A stretch of 16,020 nt of DNA from JAFNAG01 sp050011535 (GTDB lineage: Bacteria > Acidobacteriota > UBA6911). The stretch lies in NCBI GenBank assembly GCA_050011535.1, contig JBEKIX010000075.1, forward strand, positions 1 to 16,020. The letters are read 5' to 3'. The notes below the pieces were generated by a model that had not been told where the DNA came from, did not search any database, and saw only the letters and a program-made list of their open reading frames with translations. Within the stretch, counting starts at the first letter, position 1; every line of letters begins with the position of its first letter. The position numbers and the translations under genes were made by a program. Below are positions 1-9,200 of this stretch, piece after piece.

Positions 1-101
1 CAAAGAGTATGCTCGTCGCTCGCGCCGCGCCAGCGGGCCTGGGGGCCAGCAGCAAAGTGTAAACGTTATTCACTGACAGGCCCTCACCTTGGAGAAAACG
101 C

Positions 102-2060
102 ATGCGAACCAATCTCATCGGTCTCTTGATTCTCTCACTCGCGGGCATTGTTGTTTCCGGCCAGAACGCGCCATCGCAAGGCCGCGGCGGCACAAACCCG
201 GATCTGGTGGCCCAGAGGAATGCCAACGAAAAGGCTCTGGAGTCGGTCGCTATCATTGAGCGCAAGCTGATGGTGCCGATGCGCGACGGCAAGCGCATGG
301 CGACGGACGTCTACCGTCCGAAGGATAGCTCGAAGAAGTACCCCACAGTCTTCGTGCGCACGCCGTACAACTTCAACTTCTGGGACGTGCGCAACGGCGC
401 GCCCGCCGATATGACCGCTCAATTGGATGCGGTGAAACGCGGGTATGCTTATGTTTTGATGAACGAGCGCGGCCACTTTTTTTCCGAAGGCGATTACGAC
501 ATCCTGGGCCCGCCCCGCTCCGACGGTTCCGATGCCATTTCCTGGATCGCCAAACAGCCGTGGTCTAACGGCAAAGTCGGCACGATCGGCTGCTCGTCGA
601 CCGCAGAGTGGCAACTGGGAGTAGCCGCGCTCGGCAATCCGGCGTTCGCGGCGATGATCCCACAGGGATTCGGAGCAGGCGTAGGGCGGGTGAGCCCTTA
701 CTACGAACAAGGGAACTGGTATCGGGGCGGCGCAGTCCAGATGCTGTTTATCACCTGGATCTACGGGGAACAGAATCAGGTGCGGCCGATGTTCTCGCCG
801 AATGCATCACAGGAGGATCTGATTGGCGCCTCGAGGTTGTTTGACCTGGCTCCCCAGATGCCGCCGGTCGACTGGTCGCAGGCGCTGCGGCATCTACCCG
901 AAATGGATATCATCAAAGCCGTGGACGGGCCGCGCGGGATCTTCGCCGATCCGATGCCCGTCGACACCCGCGGCGCGATGATCCGGCGCGCGCCCAACGA
1001 CCCCGCCTGGTACCGGGGCGGACTCTGGCATGACAACATGACCATCAACGTGCCCGGCTTCTGGTTCATGTCCTGGTACGACGTATCGGTAGGACCCAAC
1101 CTGGCGGCTTATAATTACGTGCGCAAGACGGCAAGGCCGGAAATCGCCAATCAGCAATACGCGGTCATCGCGCCCACGCTCCACTGCAGCTACAAACGTG
1201 CCACGGAAAATACGATGGTCGGAGAGCGCAACGTCGGCGATGCCCGGCTCGACTACGACACCCTTACCTGGAACTGGTTTGACTACTTTCTCAAGGGAGA
1301 AGACAACCACGTTCTTCAGACAATGCCCAAAGTCCGTTATTACACGATGGGAATGAACAAGTGGCAAACCTCGGACACCTGGCCGCCAACAGGGGCGCAA
1401 CCGATGACCTTTTTCCTGTCAAGCGGCGGCAAAGCAAACACGCTTGCGGGCGATGGAGTGCTTGCGGCTGCCGCACCGCCAACTGACAATCCTGATGGCT
1501 TTACGTATGATCCGATGAACCCTGTGCCCTCCTACGGCGGTAATGTCTGCTGCTCGGGCAACGCAGTCGCCGGCGGCTCGTTCGACCAGCGCAAGTTGGA
1601 GGCATCGCGCTCCGACATCCTGGTCTACACCAGCGAGCCCCTCAGGGAGGGTCTCGAAGTCAGCGGTCCGATCGATGTCACTCTTCAGGTGTCATCGGAC
1701 GCCAAGGACACTGACTTCACTGTGAAGTTTATCGATGTCTATCCGGACGGGTCTGCCTACAACCTGGACGAAACCATTCAAAGGCTCCGATATCGGGACG
1801 GGTATGACAAGCCGTTGGTCTGGATGGAGACGGGCCAAGTCTACAAGGTGACGCTCCAGCCGATGACGACCAGCAATTATTTCGAGGCCGGCCATCGAAT
1901 TCGCATCGAGGTATCAAGCAGCAATTTCCCTCGCTTCGACCGCAACATGAACACCGGCGGCAATAACTACGACGAAGTGAAAGGCACAGTGGCGCACAAC
2001 GAGGTTCATCACTCGAAGCAGTATCCATCGCAAATTACGATTACGGTTGTAAAACGATAG
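102..2060 (+). CDS. secreted CocE/NonD family serine hydrolase (X-Pro dipeptidyl-peptidase S15-like)
   Basis: Predicted exported alpha/beta-hydrolase of the CocE/NonD, alpha-amino-acid ester hydrolase and glutaryl-7-ACA acylase group, which cleaves ester or amide bonds of small acyl compounds; the substrate here is unknown. The 652-residue protein starts with a signal peptide (basic MRTN, hydrophobic stretch, cleavage near residue 20). The catalytic alpha/beta domain spans about 50-400. Expected triad: Ser165 in GCSST, Asp327 in SWYD, His361 in PTLHCS. The C-terminal part, from about 420, fits the jelly-roll domain of the family, including the NPVPSYGGN and DILVYTSEPL stretches. The length is normal. 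The start is supported by GGAGA at 91-95, six bases before the ATG. The nucleophile elbow is GCSST rather than a strict GxSxG. It is a single gene whose neighbour downstream has its own promoter. Family certain, substrate not. Confidence 0.94.
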   Translation: MRTNLIGLLILSLAGIVVSGQNAPSQGRGGTNPDLVAQRNANEKALESVAIIERKLMVPMRDGKRMATDVYRPKDSSKKYPTVFVRTPYNFNFWDVRNGAPADMTAQLDAVKRGYAYVLMNERGHFFSEGDYDILGPPRSDGSDAISWIAKQPWSNGKVGTIGCSSTAEWQLGVAALGNPAFAAMIPQGFGAGVGRVSPYYEQGNWYRGGAVQMLFITWIYGEQNQVRPMFSPNASQEDLIGASRLFDLAPQMPPVDWSQALRHLPEMDIIKAVDGPRGIFADPMPVDTRGAMIRRAPNDPAWYRGGLWHDNMTINVPGFWFMSWYDVSVGPNLAAYNYVRKTARPEIANQQYAVIAPTLHCSYKRATENTMVGERNVGDARLDYDTLTWNWFDYFLKGEDNHVLQTMPKVRYYTMGMNKWQTSDTWPPTGAQPMTFFLSSGGKANTLAGDGVLAAAAPPTDNPDGFTYDPMNPVPSYGGNVCCSGNAVAGGSFDQRKLEASRSDILVYTSEPLREGLEVSGPIDVTLQVSSDAKDTDFTVKFIDVYPDGSAYNLDETIQRLRYRDGYDKPLVWMETGQVYKVTLQPMTTSNYFEAGHRIRIEVSSSNFPRFDRNMNTGGNNYDEVKGTVAHNEVHHSKQYPSQITITVVKR

Positions 2061-2106
2061 CTACCGCCGTCAGGACGATCTTGAAAAATGTGTCGAGTAC
2101 AAGAGC

Positions 2107-2160
2107 GTCCAAGACCAAGTCCACGTTTAGGTCCAAGTCTGAGTCTAACTCTACGTCCAC
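2107..2160. repeat. degenerate hexanucleotide tandem repeat (9 units)
   Basis: Nine consecutive 6-bp units: GTCCAA, GACCAA, GTCCAC, GTTTAG, GTCCAA, GTCTGA, GTCTAA, CTCTAC, GTCCAC. The approximate consensus is GTCCAA. It lies between the CocE hydrolase and the methyltransferase promoter, with no open frame of interest across it. The units have diverged from each other, as in an old microsatellite. No function is visible. Confidence 0.75.
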
Positions 2161-2246
2161 GGGGCGAATTGGCTTAAGTTAGCTCTTACGGGGCTCACAC
2201 CATGGCATTGTCATTGTCCGCGTCGCAGATTCGACATAACATGAAA

Positions 2247-2275
2247 TTGACATTCTATTTAAGTACGGGTAAAGT
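2247..2275 (+). promoter_or_regulatory. sigma70-type promoter for the methyltransferase
   Basis: A perfect -35 box TTGACA (2247-2252), a 17-bp spacer and a -10 box TAAAGT (2270-2275, four of six matches to TATAAT). The start of transcription would be near 2282, leaving a leader of about 160 nt before the methyltransferase ATG. Seen by eye, not tested. Confidence 0.5.
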
Positions 2276-2430
2276 GAATCAGAGTGTGCCAGGAATTCGC
2301 ACCGCGTTTGAATGATAAAGACCGACCAAGGCTGAGTCCGCGATCCTCTGCTGATCAGTGTTCGTGAGGATGAGTGGGCGCCGGCTCCATCAGGTGCACG
2401 GACAGCACGCTGCATTTAAGACCATCTGGC

Positions 2431-2437
2431 AAAGGAG
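2431..2437 (+). promoter_or_regulatory. ribosome binding site deciding the methyltransferase start
   Basis: AAAGGAG lies 7 bases before the ATG at 2445. The same frame is open back to a GTG at 2358, but that codon has no Shine-Dalgarno sequence and its extra 29 residues are basic and unlike the family. The site therefore favours the 2445 start. Confidence 0.8.
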
Positions 2438-2444
2438 CATAGGT

Positions 2445-3536
2445 ATGGATGCGCAGTTAGAATCAGTGCCTGCTCGATCGACTCTCGACGAGGCCAAAAT
2501 CGAGAGATTTCTCGAAAGGGCTGTGAACGATCTTGGAGCTGCAGTAAGTGCCGCGCTGGTGGTAATCGGAGACAAGCTTGGCCTTTACAAGGCGATGGCG
2601 GGCGCGCCGCCCATGAACTCGGTGGAGTTGGCAGAGCGCACCGGCACGTCGGAACGCTACATTCGCGAATGGCTGGTGAATCAGGCCGCCGGCGGTTACA
2701 TTGAATACGATGCGGCCACGGGCAAATATTTCCTGCCTCCCGAACATGCCTTAGCTCTTGCCGATGATCAAAGTCACTTTTTCGTCGGCGGCGGCTTTCA
2801 AGTAATCACCGCGATGGTAAAGGCGGATGAACGCATCGTCAAAGCTTTCAGGACCGGGGAAGGGATGTTCTGGGGAGAGCACCATCATGACCTGTTTGAG
2901 GGAACGGAACGCTTCTTCCGCCCCGGATATGCAGCACATCTGATTTCCACCTGGATACCTTCCCTTGACGGCGTCCAGAAAAAGTTGGAAGCCGGAGCAC
3001 TGGTAGGCGACATTGGTTGCGGCCATGGCGCATCGACCGTCATCATGGCTCAAGCCTTTCCAAATTCTCGGTTCCACGGGTTCGATAATCATGCCCCATC
3101 GATTGTTCGGGCGCGCAAGACAGCGTTTCAGGCAGGGGTAGCGAGCCGTGTGCATTTTGACATTGCCGGAGCTACCAATTTCCCTAACGCCGGCGGATAT
3201 GACTTCATTGCTTTCTTCGATTGCCTCCACGACTTGGGCGATCCGGCCGGATCTTTGAATCGGGCTCGTGAGACCCTGAAGCCGGACGGCGTTTTAATGA
3301 TCGTAGAGCCAATGGCGGCGGAAGAGGTCGAAGGAAATCTCAATCCGGTAGGCAGGGTCTTTTCCGGGGCTTCTGTACTTTGCTGTACACCAAACGCCAT
3401 CGCCTCGGGTCAGACGGCGCTCGGAACGCTTGCTACGGAAGCGCAACTCAAAAAAGTTGCGCTGCAGGCAGGATTCAAGCGGTTTCGTTGCACCTGCAAA
3501 ACGCCGTTCAATCGTGTTTTTGAGGCTCGCCCGTAG
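2445..3536 (+). CDS. class I SAM-dependent methyltransferase with N-terminal winged helix (Rv2258c-like)
   Basis: Cytoplasmic 363-residue methyltransferase of the family that includes Mycobacterium tuberculosis Rv2258c; the methyl acceptor is unknown. The N-terminal third is a winged-helix-like domain, as in O-methyltransferase dimerisation domains: a helix-turn-helix-like stretch with ELAERTGTSERYIREWL, then a wing ending in KYFLPPEHA. The Rossmann domain follows, with SAM-binding motif I GDIGCGHG at about 188-195 and the acidic end of strand 2 in HGFDN. Further on are FDCLHDLGDP and the family-typical VEPMA and NPVGRVF stretches. The start was chosen from AAAGGAG 7 bases upstream. The gene has its own promoter and ends 6 bp from the convergent receptor gene. 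The winged helix may bind substrate rather than DNA. Family sure, role unknown. Confidence 0.92.
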   Translation: MDAQLESVPARSTLDEAKIERFLERAVNDLGAAVSAALVVIGDKLGLYKAMAGAPPMNSVELAERTGTSERYIREWLVNQAAGGYIEYDAATGKYFLPPEHALALADDQSHFFVGGGFQVITAMVKADERIVKAFRTGEGMFWGEHHHDLFEGTERFFRPGYAAHLISTWIPSLDGVQKKLEAGALVGDIGCGHGASTVIMAQAFPNSRFHGFDNHAPSIVRARKTAFQAGVASRVHFDIAGATNFPNAGGYDFIAFFDCLHDLGDPAGSLNRARETLKPDGVLMIVEPMAAEEVEGNLNPVGRVFSGASVLCCTPNAIASGQTALGTLATEAQLKKVALQAGFKRFRCTCKTPFNRVFEARP

Positions 3537-3542
3537 GCACCC

Positions 3543-6002
3543 TCATTTTTTTCCGAGGAAGCGTATGCGCGCGACGAAAGCCCGTCCCCGCGAACCGCTG
3601 AACCTGCCAAAATCCGTGGAGTCAACGTTGTTGTTGACGACGGTCGGATTCTTGTGGCCGGTCAGATCGTTGAAGCCTGCACGCAGGCCCCAGTAGGCAT
3701 GGAAGAGATGAATGCGCCGCTCTGCCTGCAAATTCAGGCTGAAGTAATCGGGAAGGCGGCGCGAATTGGGGGCGCCCACCAGCTGTTGAAACTGATCGAC
3801 TTGGCTCCAGGGCACTCCGCTGCGCCATTCCGCAAAATAAGCCAGCGAGTAGTTTTTCATGTACGGCACGGGAAGCGTCGACCATGAAATCAGCCGGTTG
3901 GGGGTATCCCAGTTCATCGGCCCGGCAGCCTGGCGGGCGAAAACCGGATTGTCCAGAGAAAAGTCTACAATTTCGGAAGAGCGAGCGCTCGACCGGGCGT
4001 ACGACACAAGCCATGGATACTTGCCGCGAAATGTGCGCGACAGCGCGACATCAAGATAGGAGTAACTATCGCGCCGAGTGCTTCCCAGCTGATAGACATA
4101 TTGCCAAGGCGACTCCTCCGCGGATGGAAGCAGATTGTAGGCCCATCCCTCACGGCCCGTTCGCCGGACAAAATTCGTCTCCACGTAAAACCCGCGCAGG
4201 ATCTTTTGTTGCCAGCCCAAACTCCAATTCCGATAATAAGGCGCCCTCAAATCGCGTTCATTGGCGGCAAAACGGGTAACGATCGGTTCGCCCTGTGCTG
4301 GAACGCCTTGCTGGGCGCAAAAGATGTCCGTGCGCTGCTGGTCCAGGGAACGTGTCAACATATCCAGGTTCGTCGCGTCATAAAAAATACCGAAGCCTGC
4401 TGAAAACTTCGAATCGGGAAAACGCGCAGGCCCCCAGGTGATGGCGAGACGCGGCGACCACAAAGGCTGTCTGAGTATCTGATCCCAATCGAAGCGCACG
4501 CCGGCTTCGACGAACACCTGTTCGTCTATCGTCCAGCTATCCTGCAGGAAGCCGCTGAACTCCGACGTATTCCTTCCGAAGCGTGGGTCGCCCTGAAACT
4601 CAACCTGTCGAGTGAAAACACCATTGTTGTCGACTGTTGCGAAAGGCCGGCGCTCCGCAAACTGCCGATAGCGGACCGAATCGGCATCGATGCCATACTT
4701 CAATATGTGCCGCCCATGCCAGTTCTGGATCGGCGGCAAAACCGAGGCGAGGTACTGCACGCGGGTCACCCTGCTCTGTGACTGCAGATAGAAGTTTCCC
4801 GATCGGCCTTCGGGGCTGATGACGTAGAGTTGTTCACCCAACGGCAGTGCCCGGTTGTTGCTCTGGTCCAGGGCAACCCCGGCCTCCAGCACCCAACCTC
4901 CTATAAAGGCCTGGTCCTTTAGGTTGAAAAACAACAATCGATCGCTAAGATTCCTGCTCGTTTCGACGGGATCCAGCGGGCTTATGCCGTCATGCCTGGA
5001 TCGCCGAAAATTGAAAAGGAAGCCGCCGCTGAGGATATTCCGGTTCGTAAGATTCACTTGGATGCGGGTCAGGTCGCTGTCCATCCAGCTGTGATTGGAG
5101 TTGGCTCCTGGTGGCAGTTCCCTGATTCTGTTCTGGCCGTACTGCAGATCGAGGGCACTATAAAACCAGGCACGGCCCTTCGCGATAGGGCCGGAGATCG
5201 TGGCGCGCGGACTCCAGCTGCTGAGTTCGAAGCCATTCTGAATCGCAAAGGATGGAAGAAAACTGTTGGACGAAAAACGGAAGTGGTCATCTCCCTGGGA
5301 TGACTCGATGGCCAGAACCCCTGCTGATCCTCTGCCGAATTCTGCCGAAGACCGGTTCGTCTCGACCCGCACAGTGCGGATGGAATCGACCGGAATCCAG
5401 CTATCGAGCGCGCCGGAAACGGGACTTGCAATATTGAAACCGTCCAGGCTGTAAGAGACTTGGTTCTCGCCTCCGCCGCTGATATGCATGCCACCATGTT
5501 GGTCCTTCACCGCTCCCGGATTCAGCGCCAGCGCATTACGAAAGTCACGAGTCGCCGTGTAGGGCAAGTCGGTGATCTCTTCAGCCGTGAGCGTAGCTGC
5601 CACCGAGGCCTTTTGGCGATCGATGACGGGGGAAGAGTACGTAACGCTTACTTTCTCTTCTAAGGCATGCTCGTGGTTCAGGACGATTTCGAGGGGGGCG
5701 GCACGCTGACCGACACTTAGTTCTTTCGAAACTGTGGCGTAGTAGCCGGGCTTCTCCGCCCTGAGATTGTAGATTCCGGGTGGCACGGCAGGGATCACGA
5801 AACGTCCCGCATCATCACTGACAGCCGACAGGATAGATCCCGGGGCAGCGCCGATCAGACTGACTTTGGCGCCGCCAACGAGCAGACCGTTTTCGTCCAT
5901 CACCTTTCCAGTCAATTCCTGGGAAAAAGCTAATGCCGCGGGCAGAAGCAACACAACGGCTGCCCAGAAACAGAGGAATATCACCCTTCGCAAGTGGCTC
6001 AC
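3543..6002 (-). CDS. TonB-dependent receptor with N-terminal carboxypeptidase-regulatory-like domain (Oar-like)
   Basis: Outer-membrane receptor, 819 residues, predicted to import an unknown large substrate using TonB energy. Residues 1-27 form a signal peptide ending near AFSQ. Residues 29-110 form a CarboxypepD_reg-like beta-sandwich (TGKVMDENG, DDAGRFVIPAVPPGIYNLR). The plug is about 135-235, with ITDLPYTATRDFRNALALNPG, YSLDGFNI and VRVETNRSSAEFGRG. The rest is a beta-barrel rich in aromatic strands such as FVEAGVRFDWD and SPRLAITWGP. It ends FLGKK, so the usual terminal aromatic residue lies four from the end. It is shorter than many acidobacterial Oar-like proteins, which often exceed 1000 residues. 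The start is GTG at 6002 with no clear Shine-Dalgarno; a later GTG at codon 7 would shorten the signal peptide. No SusD-like or TonB gene is adjacent. Confidence 0.93.
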   Translation of the reverse strand: MSHLRRVIFLCFWAAVVLLLPAALAFSQELTGKVMDENGLLVGGAKVSLIGAAPGSILSAVSDDAGRFVIPAVPPGIYNLRAEKPGYYATVSKELSVGQRAAPLEIVLNHEHALEEKVSVTYSSPVIDRQKASVAATLTAEEITDLPYTATRDFRNALALNPGAVKDQHGGMHISGGGENQVSYSLDGFNIASPVSGALDSWIPVDSIRTVRVETNRSSAEFGRGSAGVLAIESSQGDDHFRFSSNSFLPSFAIQNGFELSSWSPRATISGPIAKGRAWFYSALDLQYGQNRIRELPPGANSNHSWMDSDLTRIQVNLTNRNILSGGFLFNFRRSRHDGISPLDPVETSRNLSDRLLFFNLKDQAFIGGWVLEAGVALDQSNNRALPLGEQLYVISPEGRSGNFYLQSQSRVTRVQYLASVLPPIQNWHGRHILKYGIDADSVRYRQFAERRPFATVDNNGVFTRQVEFQGDPRFGRNTSEFSGFLQDSWTIDEQVFVEAGVRFDWDQILRQPLWSPRLAITWGPARFPDSKFSAGFGIFYDATNLDMLTRSLDQQRTDIFCAQQGVPAQGEPIVTRFAANERDLRAPYYRNWSLGWQQKILRGFYVETNFVRRTGREGWAYNLLPSAEESPWQYVYQLGSTRRDSYSYLDVALSRTFRGKYPWLVSYARSSARSSEIVDFSLDNPVFARQAAGPMNWDTPNRLISWSTLPVPYMKNYSLAYFAEWRSGVPWSQVDQFQQLVGAPNSRRLPDYFSLNLQAERRIHLFHAYWGLRAGFNDLTGHKNPTVVNNNVDSTDFGRFSGSRGRAFVARIRFLGKK

Positions 6003-6243
6003 GGCAGAATCCGGTTTGGTAACGCTAAATTAGCATAAATTCACGCCAAAACGCAACAATTGTAATGTGCCGCTTGGGACTCGGAAGACGGAGATCGGTG
6101 CAGGGTATCCCCAATCGATTGTGATCGCGTTCCAGATGCCGAATCCTGCGGCCGATCGCCGTGATTCTCTATTGGCTTCGGCGTCGGGACCTCAATCCGT
6201 TTTTTTTCCGCGGCACTGGATGTGCCCGACAGAAAAATCGAAA
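6003..6243. other. intergenic region between pump stop and receptor start
   Basis: Both flanking genes are on the minus strand. The part nearest the receptor (6027-6065) is AT-rich against a GC-rich background and probably carries the receptor promoter. On the minus strand a possible pair is TTGTTG, 16 bp, TATGCT, a weak match. A GGCAC-TGGAT-GTGCC hairpin lies at 6212-6226 just past the pump stop. No gene is visible. Confidence 0.45.
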
Positions 6244-9200
6244 CTATGCGGTGGATGCAACCGTTTTCTTGGCGCCTCGGGACCTGCCTGTAAAATGGCG
6301 CGCCTGTTCCAGATAAATGAAGATGACCGGCGTGATGTACAGCGTGAGCAATTGGGAAACCAGCAAGCCGCCTTCCACTGCCAAGCCAAGCGGCCGCCGC
6401 GCTTCCGAGCCGGCGCCGAAACCCAACGCAATCGGAAGCGTGCCCACCAGGGCGGCCATCGTGGTCATCATGATCGGCCGGAAGCGCACGAGGCAGGCTT
6501 GGTAGATCGCCTCGGCCGGGGAACTGCCGCGCGTACGCTGTGCTTCGAGCGCAAAATCAATCATCATGATTGCATTCTTCTTCACGATTCCGATCAGCAT
6601 GATGATGCCCACAAAGGAATATAGGTTCAGCTCCTGCCTGAAGACCAGCAAGGTGGCCAGTGCGCCCAGCCCCGCCGACGGCAGGCCCGAGAGAATGGTG
6701 ATCGGATGAATGAAGCTCTCATACAAGATCCCGAGCACCATGTAAATCACCAGGACGGCCAACACCAGCAGCACGCCCATGCCTGCCAAAGACGACTGGT
6801 ATGCCGCAGCCGTGCCCTGGAACGTGGTGCCGATATTGGCCGGGAGATCCTCGTGGGCGGCCTGCTGAATCGAATCGACAGCCTGGCCGAGTGAAACCCC
6901 TGGCAAAAGATTGAACGAAACGGTGACCGCCGGCAATTGACCGTAGTGTGCAACCGTCAGCGGCCCAACCCCGGTTTTCAGGCTGGCGACCTCGTTCAGT
7001 GGCACAAGTTTCCCAGATAACAGTGACTTGACGTAGAGCAGGCCCAAGGCGTTCGGATCCCTTTGATACTGCGGCAGAACCTCGAGAATGACGTAATAGT
7101 CGTCGGTGGCGGCGTAAATGGTCGAGACTTCGTGCGATCCATACGCATCATAGAGCGCGTCTTCGATCACGTCGGCAGTGATGTTCAGGGAGGAGGCTAC
7201 GTCACGGTCGATATTCACCGTCACCTGCGGGCTGTTGAGCTGGAGGTCGCTTGAAACATCCACCAGCCCTGGGATTGTGCGCATGCGTTTCTCGAAATCG
7301 GCACCCGCCTTGTATAGTCCAGCAATGTCGGGTCCCTGCAAGGTGAACTGGTACAGGCTCCTGGACATCATGCCTCCGATCCGGACCAGGGGCGGATTTG
7401 ACAGATAGGTCCGAATTGAAGGCAGCGCGTTCAACTGCGGACGCAGCTTCTCGATGACCTGTTCCGGGGTCAGCTTCCGCTCCCTCCGAGGCGTCAGCCG
7501 GATGTTGAAGCGGCCCGAGTTTCCACCATAAACGTTGGAGATGAACCCATCAATGTCGGGGCTTGCGTGGAGGACATCGGCCACTTGCTGCTGCAGCTTG
7601 ACCATGCCCTCGAACGAGATATCCTGCGGAGCCTCGGTGGATCCCGAGAGAATCCCGGTGTCCTGACTGGGGATGAACCCCTTCTGTACATATCCATACA
7701 GGAAGATCGTAGCCCCTAACGTTCCGACAGCCACAAGCAGGGTGATAAAGCGGTGGCGCAGCACTCCACGGAGGGTCCAGTCATACGCGTTGCGCATGGC
7801 TACGAAGCCGCCCTCGGTGACGCGGTAGAAGGCGGAGGTGTTCTCGTGTTCCGGCTTCAGAATACGGCTCCCGAGCATCGGCGTGAGGCTGAGTGCCACG
7901 AAGCCGGAAATGAGGATGGCCACACTGATCACTACAGCAAATTCATGGAACAGCCTGCCCATGATCCCGGCCATGAACAATACGGGGATGAACACGGCGG
8001 CCAACGAAAGTGTCATGGAAATAATTGTGAAGCCGATTTCCTTGGCGCCGTCGAGCGCCGCCTGCAGCCGCTGTTTCCCCATCTCCATGTGCCGGACGAT
8101 GTTCTCCAGCATCACGATGGCGTCATCCACCACGAACGCCACCGAAAGCGTAAGCGCCATCAGGGAAAGGTTGTCCAGCGTGTAGCCCAGCAGCGCCATA
8201 GCAGCAAACGTGCCAATGATCGACAGCGGCAGTGCCAGGCTGGGAATCAAGGTTGCGGAGACGTTTCGCAGAAACAGGAAAATCACCAGAATAACCAGCA
8301 CTACCGTCAACATCAGAGTGAACTTGACGTCATTGACCGAATCACGAATCGATTCCGAACGGTCGATCAGGATGTTCATTTTTACGGAAGGTGGCAGAAA
8401 ACTCTGGAAACTGGGCAGCAGAGCCTTGATTGAGTCAACAACCTCAACGGTATTGGTGCCGGGTTGGCGCTGAATGGCCAGGCTGATCGAGCGCGCGTCA
8501 TTGAACCACGCGGCATTCTTATCGTTCTCCACGCTGTCGATGACCCTTCCCAATTCATGCAGACGCACGGGCGCGCCATTGCGGTAGGTCACAATCAGCG
8601 CACGGTAAGCCTCAGCATTCATGAGTTGCCCGCTGGCCTGGACCGTGTAAGCTTGCCTGCTTCCCCAGAGCGTGCCGCTCGGCATATTCACGTTGTGCGC
8701 GTTGAGGGCGTCCTCCACATCGCTCATGGCGATACCACGCGCGGCCATAATGGTGGGATCGACTTGCGCGCGCACGGCATATTTCATGGCGCCGTAGACG
8801 TTGACCTGCGCCACACCGGAGACCATCGAGATCCGTTGCGCGATCATGTTCTCGGCGTAATCGTCGACGGTCGAAAGGGGCAGGGTCTGCGAGTTGAGCG
8901 AGATCATCAGGATCGCCTGGTCAGCCGGGTTGACTTTGCGCAGGGTAGGCGGGGTCGGCATCCCTGGAGGCAAGCGTCTCTGGGCGATGGAGATGGCGGT
9001 TTGCACGTCCTGTGCCGCAGCGTCGATGTTGCGATCCAGCGTGAACTGGATGGTGACGTTGGTGTTCCCGAGCGAACTCGAGGATGACATGGAATCGATG
9101 CCCGGAACGGTCGAGAACTGGCGCTCGAGAGGTGTCGCCACGGACGCGGCCATCATTTCAGGGCTGGCGCCAGGAAGGTTCGCGCTGACTTGAATCGTCG

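Larger units (their letters stand above)
2061..2444. other. intergenic region, 384 bp, non-coding
   Basis: No gene is visible between the hydrolase stop and the methyltransferase start. It holds the hexamer repeat at 2107-2160, a promoter at 2247-2275 and the methyltransferase 5' leader. No hairpin followed by a T-run was found behind the hydrolase. Confidence 0.7.

Noticed and set aside
6212..6226. GGCAC-TGGAT-GTGCC hairpin after the pump gene as a Rho-independent terminator
   Set aside because: On the pump strand the hairpin is followed by a run of A, not T, and the stem is only 5 bp.
6067..6624. 185-codon plus-strand open frame crossing the pump stop
   Set aside because: Two thirds are antisense to the pump C-terminus, and there is no ribosome binding site or motif.
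7753..8433. 226-codon plus-strand open frame inside the RND pump gene
   Set aside because: It lies wholly antisense to a well conserved gene and its composition (very rich in His, Gln and Arg) is that of an antisense frame.
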